64,000 nt of DNA from JAJUJL01 sp041736465 (GCA_041736465.1 JBGSTO010000462.1:1-64000), one strand, 5' to 3'. Counted from the stretch's first letter, positions 8,355 through 17,286 are shown. Notes: generated by a model from the letters alone, not told the origin. Numbers and translations are program-made.

Positions 8355-8507
8355 CGTTATCTCTCCTCTGGTAAACCAGAAAAATGGAAATACTTACAGA
8401 TTGCATGCCAGTAAGCTGGCAAACATGCTATCAGGCGATGAATTGGAGTGAGGGAGCTACAATGGGAGTGGAGAGGCGCGGGTGATTATTCGTTCAGGCA
8501 TACCTCC

Positions 8508-9908
8508 TTACAAAATTACCCCTTGGTTCACTAAAATCTGCTGTAGATCAGCGACTGGCACCTGGCGGGGAGCCAGGTGCAGCCGGGCAGAGAGCGCAGC
8601 AGCCACACCAGCAGCCTGACCGATTCCAGCACAAGGGATTACTCCTCGAATAGCATCAATGGCGCGCGGGGCGGTGCAGGAAATTGAGCGCCCGGCGACC
8701 AATAATCCCTCCACCTGGCGCGGCAGCAGCGCACGATATGGGATATCACAAACGCCGTCCAATAAATTTAAATGCTGGTCATGTCCAATGGAGCGGTGAA
8801 CTACATCCGAAAAGCGTTGTGAGGCCAATACATCCTCTTCGCTCAGCATATAATCACCCACAATGCGGCGCGTTTCACGCACACCCAGCGCGACCGCGGT
8901 GTCCAGGAGCTGTACCTGAGGCATGCCCGGAACATACCCGCGGTAAAACTCAACAGCTGACCACAGCCGTCTCCGCCCCTCAGTATAAGCCCAGCTAAGC
9001 TCCCGCGGGTCAAGCGGGTTCATCTGGGACAGGTTGTTGCGCCACAGCATGCAGCGCCCGCCGCCCGTGTGCAGAAAACCGAAGCGCTGGTGTGGATCGA
9101 GCGCCAGCCCTTCTGCCCTGGCTCGTGCAGCCAATTCTTGAAAGCCGATCAGTGCAAAAACCGCCCCCGAGCAGATGAGCTGGTAAAAGCTTTCCGCCGG
9201 CAATCCTGGTGGGTGCGGATCGAAGGAGTCATAATGTGCCAAGACGTAATCGGCGAGCGGTTTAAATTCGAGCCCGTCCAGGCGACCGACCAGGTTAGGC
9301 TGGAAACGATTAGCTCGTATTTGGAATTCTGCTCCAGCTCTGGCAGCGACATGGGCATCTCCGGTGGCATCGACCACTGCATGCGCATAAATCGCCTGCG
9401 GTCCCGTCCGTGTCTCCAGAATCACCCCGCACACCTGGCTGCCATCCATGAAAGGACCAGCAATCCAGGAATCTAGATAAAGGGTTACCCCGGCTTCTAA
9501 TGCCATCTCTTGCAGCAGGCGTTTTGTGACTTCTGGATCCACTGCGGTTGCCGTCCACCCGCGCTCCCAATAATGTGCGCCTTCGATTTCTAGCATTTCC
9601 AGGCTGTCAGCAGTTCCATTCAGCTCAATTGCGCGACGGATCATTTCAACCGGAATACCGCCGACCACTCGATTGCCATGTTTATCCCAGAAAGGACGGT
9701 GGAATGTGAGCATCAGACCGGCGCTGGTTTGTCCGCCCAGAAAGCTGAAACGCTCAACCAGCACCGTCTTCGCACCGCTGCGGGCAGCTGCAACGGCTGC
9801 AGCGACCCCCGTGGGGCTCCCGCCAACCACAACTACCTCAGCCTCGTCCAGAACGGGGATCGTTTGGGCGGGGATTTGGACGGCATTTGGGCGAGCAGCA
9901 GCAGGCAT
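8508..9908 (-). CDS. FAD-dependent oxidoreductase (FAD_oxidored family)
   Basis: A 466-residue flavoprotein. Near the N-terminus VVVVGGSPTGVAAAVAAARSG followed by VLVER is a dinucleotide-binding fold in which the usual GxGxxG reads GGSPTG. FSFLGGQTSAGLM and a later VDATGDAHVAARAG strand are marks of the FAD_oxidored family (PF12831), whose members lie in many sugar and sugar-acid operons of soil and gut bacteria. The C-terminal region LLVAGRSISCTAPRAIDAIRG completes the FAD site. It probably oxidises a hydroxyl of the imported compound; the exact reaction is unknown. Its stop codon is directly followed by an unused AGGAGG sequence (see findings). Confidence 0.87.
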   Translation of the reverse strand: MPAAARPNAVQIPAQTIPVLDEAEVVVVGGSPTGVAAAVAAARSGAKTVLVERFSFLGGQTSAGLMLTFHRPFWDKHGNRVVGGIPVEMIRRAIELNGTADSLEMLEIEGAHYWERGWTATAVDPEVTKRLLQEMALEAGVTLYLDSWIAGPFMDGSQVCGVILETRTGPQAIYAHAVVDATGDAHVAARAGAEFQIRANRFQPNLVGRLDGLEFKPLADYVLAHYDSFDPHPPGLPAESFYQLICSGAVFALIGFQELAARARAEGLALDPHQRFGFLHTGGGRCMLWRNNLSQMNPLDPRELSWAYTEGRRRLWSAVEFYRGYVPGMPQVQLLDTAVALGVRETRRIVGDYMLSEEDVLASQRFSDVVHRSIGHDQHLNLLDGVCDIPYRALLPRQVEGLLVAGRSISCTAPRAIDAIRGVIPCAGIGQAAGVAAALSARLHLAPRQVPVADLQQILVNQGVIL

Positions 9909-9914
9909 AATGCG

Positions 9915-10631
9915 CTACTCCGGTGGTAAGTGCTCGGTATAGTTTTGATCAGGCGCCAGCACATCGAGTAAGCCGCGAATCCAGCGGTGCAGGCCTGCAG
10001 CAATCATCTGCCCGGAGAGATGCGGATCACCATTCTCGATTGCCTTTAACAACCGGCGGTGCTCGCTTTGTGTCTGGCGCATCTCGTCCCGGGATTGGTG
10101 CCCCAAGTTGTAGAGGTGGCGATACCGTTGGGCGCTGCGGCGCACGTCTTGGATGAGTTTGATCAGTTGAGGGCGAGTGCAAGCTTCATAGAGTGCATCA
10201 TGCAAAGCCGAATCCAGGCGCTGAAACGCATCAAAATCATTCTTTTCAATCGCGTCATCGATTTGATCGATCCAATAGCGCAGGGTTTTGATATTTTCGG
10301 GGGAGTGGTGGGCTGCGACCAGCTCGGCTGCCAGAGGCTCCAGGCGCACCCGGATCAGGTAAATGGTTTCGGCTTCGTCGGCTGTTGCCGGCGCGATCTC
10401 AAAACCGCGATGGGGTGAGTGAATAATGTACCCTTCTACTTCCAGAACCGATAGAGCGTGGCGCACCGGCATAGTGCTCACACCCAGCTCGCTAGCCAGC
10501 TCCTGCACGGTCATCCGCTCGCCGGGTTTCAAATGACCGGCAATAATCGCCTGGCGCATTCTCTCTAAAACCAGGTCCTGCACCGTCTGGCGATTCTCAC
10601 TGATGGGCTGTAAGGGATTTTCAGATGCCAT
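9915..10631 (-). CDS. GntR-family transcriptional regulator, FadR/FCD subfamily
   Basis: A 238-residue regulator. The N-terminal winged helix (about 15-80) contains AIIAGHLKPGERMTVQELASELGVSTMPVRHALSVLEVEGYI, the standard GntR signature. The C-terminal all-alpha FCD domain has RVRLEPLAAELVA, DSALHDALYEACTRP and EHRRLLKAIENGD, with metal-binding Asp/His positions retained. Such regulators bind a carboxylate or sugar-acid effector. The gene overlaps rraA-like by 11 bases and is cotranscribed, so it most likely autoregulates the operon through the 22-bp palindrome at 11357-11378. Confidence 0.92.
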   Translation of the reverse strand: MASENPLQPISENRQTVQDLVLERMRQAIIAGHLKPGERMTVQELASELGVSTMPVRHALSVLEVEGYIIHSPHRGFEIAPATADEAETIYLIRVRLEPLAAELVAAHHSPENIKTLRYWIDQIDDAIEKNDFDAFQRLDSALHDALYEACTRPQLIKLIQDVRRSAQRYRHLYNLGHQSRDEMRQTQSEHRRLLKAIENGDPHLSGQMIAAGLHRWIRGLLDVLAPDQNYTEHLPPE

Positions 10632-11337
10632 GCTTCTCGATCCACTCTTCGAGGAATTGGCGAGGAATATTCACCTGATTCCATTTCTCGTAGACCTTCC
10701 AGTGGTAGTCGAGGCCCTGCTCTTTTTCCGCCCACATTTCCTTAAGCCCGGGTATATCCCACAAATCGATGCCGCGCCGCACACAATCGTCCACGAAGTC
10801 GCGCGCCTGGCGCATGAAACGCACCTGGCGCAAAGCTTCGCCAGCATTTTCTTGAGGCAGTAAGATCACGCCGTCATCATCGCCCATGATGATATCGCCG
10901 GGAGCTACCCGGACGCCCCCGCAGGAGATGGGAACCTGGGTGCGCCCCACAAGGCGCAGCGAGCCATGTGTAGGTACGCTGTAGCGTGAAAAAACCGGGA
11001 AACCGAACTGGCGCAGCTTGGGGGTGTCCTGTGTGGCGCCATCGATGACGATACCTCTACCGCCGCGGTTGGCAATCTGTTCGCAAATCATCAGACCGCA
11101 GCCGCCTTTCTCTTCTGGGTCCTGACCGCGCACCACCAGAATCTCACCTGGGCTGATTTCGTTGAAGATATTCTTGCAGATCGCATTCACCTCGTCTACG
11201 GTGAAGGCGCGTCCCAGTATGCGCATCCCGGTGCTCAGGGGGCGGATAGCCCTGTCTAGCGGAGCAACCAGTCCCTCCAGATAGCCGAGATCAAAACATG
11301 AATACTGTTCAAAGGCTTCGAGCAGTGGGTCGGTCAT
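10621..11337 (-). CDS. RraA-like family protein (HMG aldolase/oxaloacetate decarboxylase fold)
   Basis: A 238-residue protein of the RraA/4-hydroxy-4-methyl-2-oxoglutarate aldolase family. Typical stretches are GRAFTV, EILVVRGQDPEEKGGCGLMICEQIANRGGRGIVIDGA, FPVFS and GVRVAPGDIIMGDDDGVILLP. In the aldolases the active site reads DGxxRD; here it reads DGATQD, so the usual Arg is replaced by Gln while the metal-linked Asp remains. That suggests a different substrate or reaction. A C-terminal extension of about 45 residues rich in Trp and Glu goes beyond the usual fold. It is the first gene of the operon, with a consensus promoter at 11386-11414. Confidence 0.85.
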   Translation of the reverse strand: MTDPLLEAFEQYSCFDLGYLEGLVAPLDRAIRPLSTGMRILGRAFTVDEVNAICKNIFNEISPGEILVVRGQDPEEKGGCGLMICEQIANRGGRGIVIDGATQDTPKLRQFGFPVFSRYSVPTHGSLRLVGRTQVPISCGGVRVAPGDIIMGDDDGVILLPQENAGEALRQVRFMRQARDFVDDCVRRGIDLWDIPGLKEMWAEKEQGLDYHWKVYEKWNQVNIPRQFLEEWIEKHGI

Positions 11338-11356
11338 GTGAGGGTCCTTTTGGTTT

Positions 11357-11378
11357 ATGATCTGTGATCACAGATCAT
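11357..11378 (-). promoter_or_regulatory. 22-bp perfect palindrome, probable GntR operator
   Basis: The half site ATGATCTGTGA is followed immediately by its exact complement TCACAGATCAT. It begins about 7 bases downstream of the -10 box and ends about 20 bases before the first gene, so a bound repressor would cover the transcription start. A further TGATCA lies at 11379-11384. The nearby FCD regulator is the obvious candidate to bind it. Confidence 0.8.
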
Positions 11379-11385
11379 TGATCAG

Positions 11386-11414
11386 ATAATAGCATAATTA
11401 TGAGGGGATGTCAA
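11386..11414 (-). promoter_or_regulatory. Sigma-70-type promoter of the catabolic operon
   Basis: On the minus strand TTGACA (11414-11409) is separated by exactly 17 bases from TATTAT (11391-11386). Transcription would start near 11379, inside or next to the operator. Confidence 0.75.
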
Positions 11415-11437
11415 GTAGCGGCTGCGGCGATGCGCAC

Positions 11438-11457
11438 ACCGGCACACACGGATTCTG
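11438..11457. repeat. 20-bp repeat, second copy
   Basis: ACCGGCACACACGGATTCTG matches the copy at 4022-4041 in 19 of 20 positions; it continues into GGCACGGATACACGGA. It lies between the operon promoter and the 3' end of the hypothetical gene at 11491. Confidence 0.5.
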
Positions 11458-11490
11458 GCACGGATACACGGAAGATGAATAGCGTCCACA

Positions 11491-11916
11491 CTATTTTGTA
11501 TTGAGAAATGCAGGGTGCAGCACCAGAATTCCTGGTCTGGTTGTGCAGATGCCTGCCCATACCAGGATCGCAGAAATGGGTGAGATCCGGCGGAACACCA
11601 CCTGTCCTGCTTGTTTGTGATAAACACGATGCGCAATCCGCCCTTCAACGCTATTGAACGGCAGCTGTGGAGAACCCAGGCGAGCGCCCATCGCATCACC
11701 ACGCTCGGCGCGCCCGCCGCTCTCGAGCAGCAGGCTGACGGTTTCGGTGAAGACTTCCCATGGAAGGAACGGCTGTGTGCCCAGGTTATCTACCCGGATC
11801 CCATCTTGCTCGTCCCATGCCGAGAAATATCCGCCCCGCTGCAGGCGTATCCTCGCTGGCGAACTGCTGCTGGCAAATCGCGAGCGGATGATGTGAATGA
11901 TTTCAGCGTTCTCCAC
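11491..11916 (-). CDS. Uncharacterised protein, probably real
   Basis: A 141-residue protein I cannot assign to a named family. It starts MENAEIIHIIRSRF, has RLQRGGYFSAWDEQDGIRVDNLGTQPFLPWEVFTETVSLL (alternating strand and helix), then MGARLGSPQLPFNSVEGRIAHRVYHKQAGQVVFRRISPISAILVWAGIC. The composition, absence of a good competing frame and the ordered alternation of hydrophobic and charged residues argue for a genuine domain. The last section looks like a small helical DNA- or ligand-binding unit, but that is inference. It stands alone between the large surface protein and the operon promoter. Confidence 0.6.
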   Translation of the reverse strand: MENAEIIHIIRSRFASSSSPARIRLQRGGYFSAWDEQDGIRVDNLGTQPFLPWEVFTETVSLLLESGGRAERGDAMGARLGSPQLPFNSVEGRIAHRVYHKQAGQVVFRRISPISAILVWAGICTTRPGILVLHPAFLNTK

Positions 11917-11981
11917 GGCATTATTATATTACGCATTCAACGAAGGTTTAGACCCTGGGCCACAACGGCACGGAATAACGT

Positions 11982-12006
11982 GAAGGGCACGAATTTCGTG
12001 CCCTTC
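11982..12006. repeat. Long perfect inverted repeat 3' of the surface protein gene
   Basis: GAAGGGCACGAA and its complement TTCGTGCCCTTC form 12-bp arms around a one-base centre. It is flanked by GGAATAACGTG and CGTTATTCGTGTTCC, which resemble family A repeats and extend the pairing imperfectly. It lies downstream of the 1676-residue protein gene and could act as a transcript end without a U-run. Confidence 0.55.
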
Positions 12007-12038
12007 GCTTATTTCGCGTTATTCGTGTTCCAAAACCT

Positions 12039-15000
12039 TCACTTCCTGATCTGCAGCGGCAGATACACATACGTCATGTGCGGCGTCTTCACCTGCAGCG
12101 GTGTGGACAGCGTGCTGTAGTTGCCCGAATTATCGTACGCCAGCACTGCCAGGTATACCTGCGCGGTCCACGGCGGCACAGGCAGCGTGGCGCAGCTGAC
12201 GTTGCCAACCTCGTAGATGCCCAGGTCGTACACGCCCGGCAGGCTGCCCAGGTAGACCACGTAGCCGGTCACGTCCGTCTCGGCGTTGAGGTTCCAGCAG
12301 GTTTGCAGCGAGCGATCGAACTCCGCCAGCAAACCTGACGGCGCAGCGGGACGGGCATCGTTTACCACCGGAACAGTTTCGGCAAAGTATGCCGTCACCG
12401 GTACGTTCTTCAGGTCGTCGATCTCGGCGTAGATGGAATACACGCCGCTCTGCACGCCTACCGGCTCCCACAGGTAGCTGCCCTGCGCTGGGTCGATACC
12501 GCTGGCGATTAATGTGCCATCGGCGCCTTGCCCATCGCTATCGTAAAATAAGGACAGGTTCGTATCGGGATCGCTGTCCAGGGCGTTCCACTCGATCAAG
12601 TAACCGGTGGGAGCTTCCATACCCTCGATTGCCAGGGCTGTCAGGGCGGATGCGCTCAGCTCAGGCGGCAGATTGCGCCCCAGCGACTCGAAGCGGTAGT
12701 TCTCTCCGCCATTCAAATTGTCGATCACTGCTTCCCAGGTGCCGGGGAGCGGCTTTTCAATGAAGTAGGTGCGGCTGGTCAATGTTTCGGTATAAGCCAG
12801 TCCAGGGTAAACCGGCGCAGGCTCGACCAACACCCCTTCGGGATCGCGCAGCCGCAGAAGCGGCGAGCCGCTCTCCCAGGTTATGCCCGCCAGCAGCAGG
12901 TCGGTGTTGGCGACCGTGAATGTGATCACGTGCCCGGCTTCTGGCGGCAGCCCCTGAGCATCCAGATACGCCTGAATCAGCGGCTGATCTGCCAACCGGT
13001 ATTGGTCCAGGCTGCTGCCGTAGTCCAGCGTGCCGTCGACGTCCAGGAAGAAGGTGTAGGATGCCAGGGTGATCTTCTTGAAGAAGGCGTTGATGGTGAT
13101 ATCTACGGCGCCCTTGAAACCATATACCGGGCTGGAGCAGTAGCGGTTGGTGCAGAACTCGCCCACCTGGGCGCTCACCGAACCGAAGGTGAAGTCCGCC
13201 GGCGGCAGCGAGATACCGGCATAGCTGCCCAGGGCGCCTTTCTTGAAGCCCAGCGTGACCTGTGCGCTGCCGGTGAAGTGGAACTCGCCGCCCGAGCGCC
13301 ACACGTGCAGGCTGCCCGTGCCGCTGAGGGCGTAGGGGAAGTAATTTACGCTCACGCTGCCCAGCAGTCCATTCGACTGGCTGAGCACCAGCGAGGCCTC
13401 GGCGGCGTCGAAGATCAGCACCTGCACCTCGCCGCTGACGCCCACTTCGTAGGGTTGGCTCAGCTTGACCCACACTGAGGGGGTGCCCGAGACCACGGGT
13501 CCAAGTGGGGGGATCTCGAGCTGCGACTCGATCGTGCCGGTGATCTGGACGCGTACCTCTGGGCGCAGCGTAACACGCCCTTCCATACCGGTTAGGGCCA
13601 TGCCGCTCTGGCCGATGGGGAGGCCGGGTTCGATCGTGCCGCCCATCAAGACGTAGTGCAGCCCATCCTGGCTAAGCTGGAACTCGGCGTACAGCGAGCC
13701 GTCGTAGCTGGTGCCGGGGTTTTTCCTGCTTTGAATGTTGGGTAAGCTGAAATCGGCGCGCCCGGTCAGCATGTACTTGCCTTCCGGTTCCAATGCCAGT
13801 GTCACCGAGGCGCCGGCAACGCTGAACTTGCCGGAGGTACCAGGCACCGCCATCTCCGGCAAGCTGACCTTGATTTCTCCCCCACCGATGCTTTCCAACC
13901 CATCACGCGACAGCACGATGTCGCTGGCAGAGCCTTCCGCCCCCAGGTCCAGGCTGGCGGGCAGGGCGATGCTGGCTTCGGAAATGGTGATCGTGCCGCC
14001 GGTGCCGGCGACGTAGCTGAACACCGCTTCCTCGACGGCAAAGGTGACGCCGGCGATCTCGAATTCCAGGTCGCCTACGCCCAGCCCACCGCCGATCACG
14101 CCGGTGTGATAGAGCGTAAAGTCGATCATGGCGCTGTTGAGCACGTCTTCCAGCGGATAAATCAGGGCGCGCAGGCGGCCTTTAGCCCAGCCCTGGATGG
14201 CATTAAACTGGAAATCTTGCACCGGCGTAGCTTCATCTACGTTCAGGTCGCCCAGTGTGGCGAGCTGCGACAGGGCATTGGCGGGCATATCCGCCAACCC
14301 GGAGGAGGGATCCAGGTTGAATGGCCCGGCGAACAAGGGCGTCGAACGTCCACCATCGATCAGCAGGTGCACCAGGCTGTCCGACGAGCCTTCTACCACC
14401 GAGCTGGCATAATCGAGCAGCGCCGTCCCTTGCAGCAGCGCCACATACATGCTGCCGGAAGGCCCGAAGCGCACGTTGCCGGAGGCTTCCCATAGATCGC
14501 TGGAGATCTGGGTGAAGGTGTTGGCGTATACCACCAGGCTGCCGATCGTGCGACTGTTGGCAGGCGGCGGGGCTACGGTGGGCAGCACGCCTGGCGGGGT
14601 GGGCGTAGGCCCTTGACCGGGGGCAAATGTCGGTGGGATGGTTGCGGTAGGGGTGATGGTAGGGGTGGCGGTGGGCGCACCCAGCGGCGTGCTGGTGGGC
14701 TGCAGCGTATCGATGGTGAAGGTGTGGCTGATACTCTCCGCCAGTGTGACACCAGTTATGGTGCGAGCGCGCACGCGCCAGTAGTAGGTGCCCGGGGCGT
14801 AGGTATCGCGATTGGCGCGGTAAGGAGTGTAGGTGGTGTAATCGGTGGTGACCGTGTCGTAAGCGGAGTCAAAAGTTGGGCTGGTGCTGACGAACAGCGT
14901 GTAGTGGTCTGCGCCCGCGAACTGCGACCAGCGGAAGGTAGGCGCGCTGCCCATCCAGGCGTCTTCTGCCGGTTGGAACAGGTATAGCGGCTGCTGCTTG

Positions 15001-17069
15001 GTGAATGGCTGCGGCGAGCTAACGGCGATCTGCGTTCCGACGTTATCGCGGGCGGAAGCTTTCCACCAGTACAGGGTGCTATTGGCGTAGGTGTCAACAA
15101 ACACGGTCGCCGGTGTGTATTGGGTGTAATCAGTAGTTACCGTATCGTAGGAGGAGGAGAAATCAGGAGTTTTGCTGATATAGACCGTGTAGTGATCCAC
15201 CCCGATCAGCGGCTCCCAGCGAAATGTAGGATCCAACGCCAGGTAAGCGCCTGAGCCTGGAGCCAGCAGGGTTTCGCTGATCGCCTTGGTAAAGCTGTGC
15301 AGCTCGCTCTCCGCCAGGGTGGTGCCCACCGTATTGCGGGCGCGCACCCGCCAGTGGTAGGTGCCGGCAGGGTAGGTATCTACCTCGCTTTCGTGGGTGC
15401 GAAAGGCGGTAGCGTCGGTGGTGATGGATGTGTAGCTGCCCATATCGCTGCGCAGCAGCTCGATGGTATAGTGATCGGCGCCCGGATGGGCTACCCAGGA
15501 AAACTGCGGGTCTTCGAACAATATGGCGCCTTCATCGGGATCATCCAGATGCACGGCAACCTGCTTGGTGAGGGAGAACACCGCGCTGGTGGAGATGAGG
15601 GTGCCGGTGGAGCTGCGCGCTTCCACTTTCCAGTAATACGTGCCGGTGGGGTAGCTGTCGATCCCCGCCACCGCAGGGGTATAGCTGGTGTAGGCTGTGC
15701 CCACCGAGGCATACGTGCTGGCAAAATCAGCAGTCTTGCTGACCTTGAGGGTATAGCGCGCTGCTCCGATGGCAGGCGTCCAGCGGAAGGTAGGGTCGTT
15801 GGATACTGTCTCGCTGTCCGATGGCGTTAGAAGCTCTGGAATGGTATCAAAAGCGGTGGGGGGCGCAAGCACCACCAGGCTGCGCGTGGGTGATGGCTGC
15901 CCGGGGTGCTCACGAGCATCCATGCTGAACACACGCCAGTAATAGGTGCCAGGCGAGATCAGGGATAGCGGCGTGTAAGCCGTGTTATAGGTATCGAAAG
16001 TTTGCCGGCTGTTGGTGAACGCCGCGTCTTTTGCCAGCTCCAGGCGGTAATAGGATGCGCCGGGAGCAGCATTCCACAGGAAGGTCGGTGTGCTGCGGCT
16101 GGCGCCATCGGCCGGATTGGCGAGGGTGGGGGCGGTCAGCTTGCGGATGAAGGTGCGTACCAGACTGGGCGTACCGCGGTTGCGGGCTGAGTCCATCGGA
16201 ACTACGCGCCAGTAAAAGGTTCCTTCTGCCAGGGAAACGGCCGGGATGTAAGATAGATTGCCGGTGACCTGGGACTGGCTGAGAGGGTCGAGGTCGGCTT
16301 CCAGGCTGACTTCCACCTGGTACAGCGCCGCGCCCGGGCTGCGCTGCCACGAGAGGCGCGGTTCGGTAACCGTCTCACCATCCTGCGGGGCGGAAAGCAG
16401 CGGGGCGGGGAGGTGTTTGGTGAAGGTGACCACTTCGCTGGGCGATCCGGCATGCCCGGCGGCGTCATAGGGCACTACCCGCCAGGCATAGACGCCGTTC
16501 GGGAATCCGGTGGTGGGGGTGGTTGCCAGGTTATACGTCTTGTGCGTATAGGCGATGGTGGTGAAAGAGGGATCTGCGGCAAGCTCCAGCTCGTAATAGG
16601 CTGCCCCCTCGCTCTGGCTCCATTCGAAAGATGGATTGGTGATGGCTGCGTAGCGAGGCGGTGAGATCAGCTCGGGCGCAGGGATGTGTTTCGTAAAAAG
16701 CACCCGCGAACTCCAATCGCCAGGCGCATCGGCAGCGTCGAAAGCGCGCACGCGCCAATAGAGGGGTGCGTTAGGCAGGGAGGTGGCGCTTTCTGGGGTG
16801 AGTACCAGATAATCGCTTTTCCCGCTCCAGTACACGGTGGTGGGGCTGGACTGAGGTCCGATCTCCACTTCGTAATAGGCAGCGCCGGGTGATGGCAGCC
16901 AGGAGAAGGTTGGGATGATGGCCTCATCGCCGTTGGCTGGCAGCAGCGGTACCGGTGCTGCCAGTAACGCCCAAGCCAACGAAAAGATGCCCGCCAGCAG
17001 TGCAGCGGCGATCACGAAAGGCAGCAGCACCAGTACGCTGCGCCAGTAGGGACGATCCGTGCGAGACAT
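12039..17069 (-). CDS. Giant secreted/surface protein with eight Fn3-like repeats
   Basis: A 1676-residue protein. A short basic N-terminus and one hydrophobic segment (about 11-37) form a signal or anchor. About residues 38-790 hold eight repeats of roughly 90 residues, each with a PTFxWxxxxGAxxY-type strand, a TxYTP-like strand and a GTYYWRVxAxD strand, the pattern of Fn3-like beta sandwiches. A Pro/Thr linker (PTSTPLGAPTATPTITP and similar) then leads into a long Gly/Ser-rich beta region of about 500 residues, a pre-C-terminal domain and a last Fn3-like module with two Cys. It ends YVYLPLQIRK. No enzymatic motif is seen; a cell-surface adhesin or sheath role is inferred. GGGAGG precedes the ATG. 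Confidence 0.85.
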   Translation of the reverse strand: MSRTDRPYWRSVLVLLPFVIAAALLAGIFSLAWALLAAPVPLLPANGDEAIIPTFSWLPSPGAAYYEVEIGPQSSPTTVYWSGKSDYLVLTPESATSLPNAPLYWRVRAFDAADAPGDWSSRVLFTKHIPAPELISPPRYAAITNPSFEWSQSEGAAYYELELAADPSFTTIAYTHKTYNLATTPTTGFPNGVYAWRVVPYDAAGHAGSPSEVVTFTKHLPAPLLSAPQDGETVTEPRLSWQRSPGAALYQVEVSLEADLDPLSQSQVTGNLSYIPAVSLAEGTFYWRVVPMDSARNRGTPSLVRTFIRKLTAPTLANPADGASRSTPTFLWNAAPGASYYRLELAKDAAFTNSRQTFDTYNTAYTPLSLISPGTYYWRVFSMDAREHPGQPSPTRSLVVLAPPTAFDTIPELLTPSDSETVSNDPTFRWTPAIGAARYTLKVSKTADFASTYASVGTAYTSYTPAVAGIDSYPTGTYYWKVEARSSTGTLISTSAVFSLTKQVAVHLDDPDEGAILFEDPQFSWVAHPGADHYTIELLRSDMGSYTSITTDATAFRTHESEVDTYPAGTYHWRVRARNTVGTTLAESELHSFTKAISETLLAPGSGAYLALDPTFRWEPLIGVDHYTVYISKTPDFSSSYDTVTTDYTQYTPATVFVDTYANSTLYWWKASARDNVGTQIAVSSPQPFTKQQPLYLFQPAEDAWMGSAPTFRWSQFAGADHYTLFVSTSPTFDSAYDTVTTDYTTYTPYRANRDTYAPGTYYWRVRARTITGVTLAESISHTFTIDTLQPTSTPLGAPTATPTITPTATIPPTFAPGQGPTPTPPGVLPTVAPPPANSRTIGSLVVYANTFTQISSDLWEASGNVRFGPSGSMYVALLQGTALLDYASSVVEGSSDSLVHLLIDGGRSTPLFAGPFNLDPSSGLADMPANALSQLATLGDLNVDEATPVQDFQFNAIQGWAKGRLRALIYPLEDVLNSAMIDFTLYHTGVIGGGLGVGDLEFEIAGVTFAVEEAVFSYVAGTGGTITISEASIALPASLDLGAEGSASDIVLSRDGLESIGGGEIKVSLPEMAVPGTSGKFSVAGASVTLALEPEGKYMLTGRADFSLPNIQSRKNPGTSYDGSLYAEFQLSQDGLHYVLMGGTIEPGLPIGQSGMALTGMEGRVTLRPEVRVQITGTIESQLEIPPLGPVVSGTPSVWVKLSQPYEVGVSGEVQVLIFDAAEASLVLSQSNGLLGSVSVNYFPYALSGTGSLHVWRSGGEFHFTGSAQVTLGFKKGALGSYAGISLPPADFTFGSVSAQVGEFCTNRYCSSPVYGFKGAVDITINAFFKKITLASYTFFLDVDGTLDYGSSLDQYRLADQPLIQAYLDAQGLPPEAGHVITFTVANTDLLLAGITWESGSPLLRLRDPEGVLVEPAPVYPGLAYTETLTSRTYFIEKPLPGTWEAVIDNLNGGENYRFESLGRNLPPELSASALTALAIEGMEAPTGYLIEWNALDSDPDTNLSLFYDSDGQGADGTLIASGIDPAQGSYLWEPVGVQSGVYSIYAEIDDLKNVPVTAYFAETVPVVNDARPAAPSGLLAEFDRSLQTCWNLNAETDVTGYVVYLGSLPGVYDLGIYEVGNVSCATLPVPPWTAQVYLAVLAYDNSGNYSTLSTPLQVKTPHMTYVYLPLQIRK

Positions 17070-17210
17070 AGGCCCTCCCGTAAGTATGCAGTAGTTTTAC
17101 TGTTGTGCGTCTACGCCGGCTGCGATACCCCACCACTAAGTTTTGTTGCTTGCGGCGTTTGTGAGCAATACCTTTCTTCCCAGTACGGATGGTGGATCAG
17201 GGATGAATCA

Positions 17211-17286
17211 GCCATCCACGAATGAGACGCGAATACTCGAATGGCGTGTGCAGTTATTCGTGTATTCGTGACCTTTCGTGGACGGC
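17211..17286. repeat. Repeat family A, copy 2
   Basis: It begins GCCATCCACGAATGAGACGC and ends TTCGTGGACGGC, with GCGAATACTCGAAT and ATTCGTGTATTCGTG inside, so each half is the rough complement of the other. It lies about 140 bases before the surface protein start. Confidence 0.75.
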
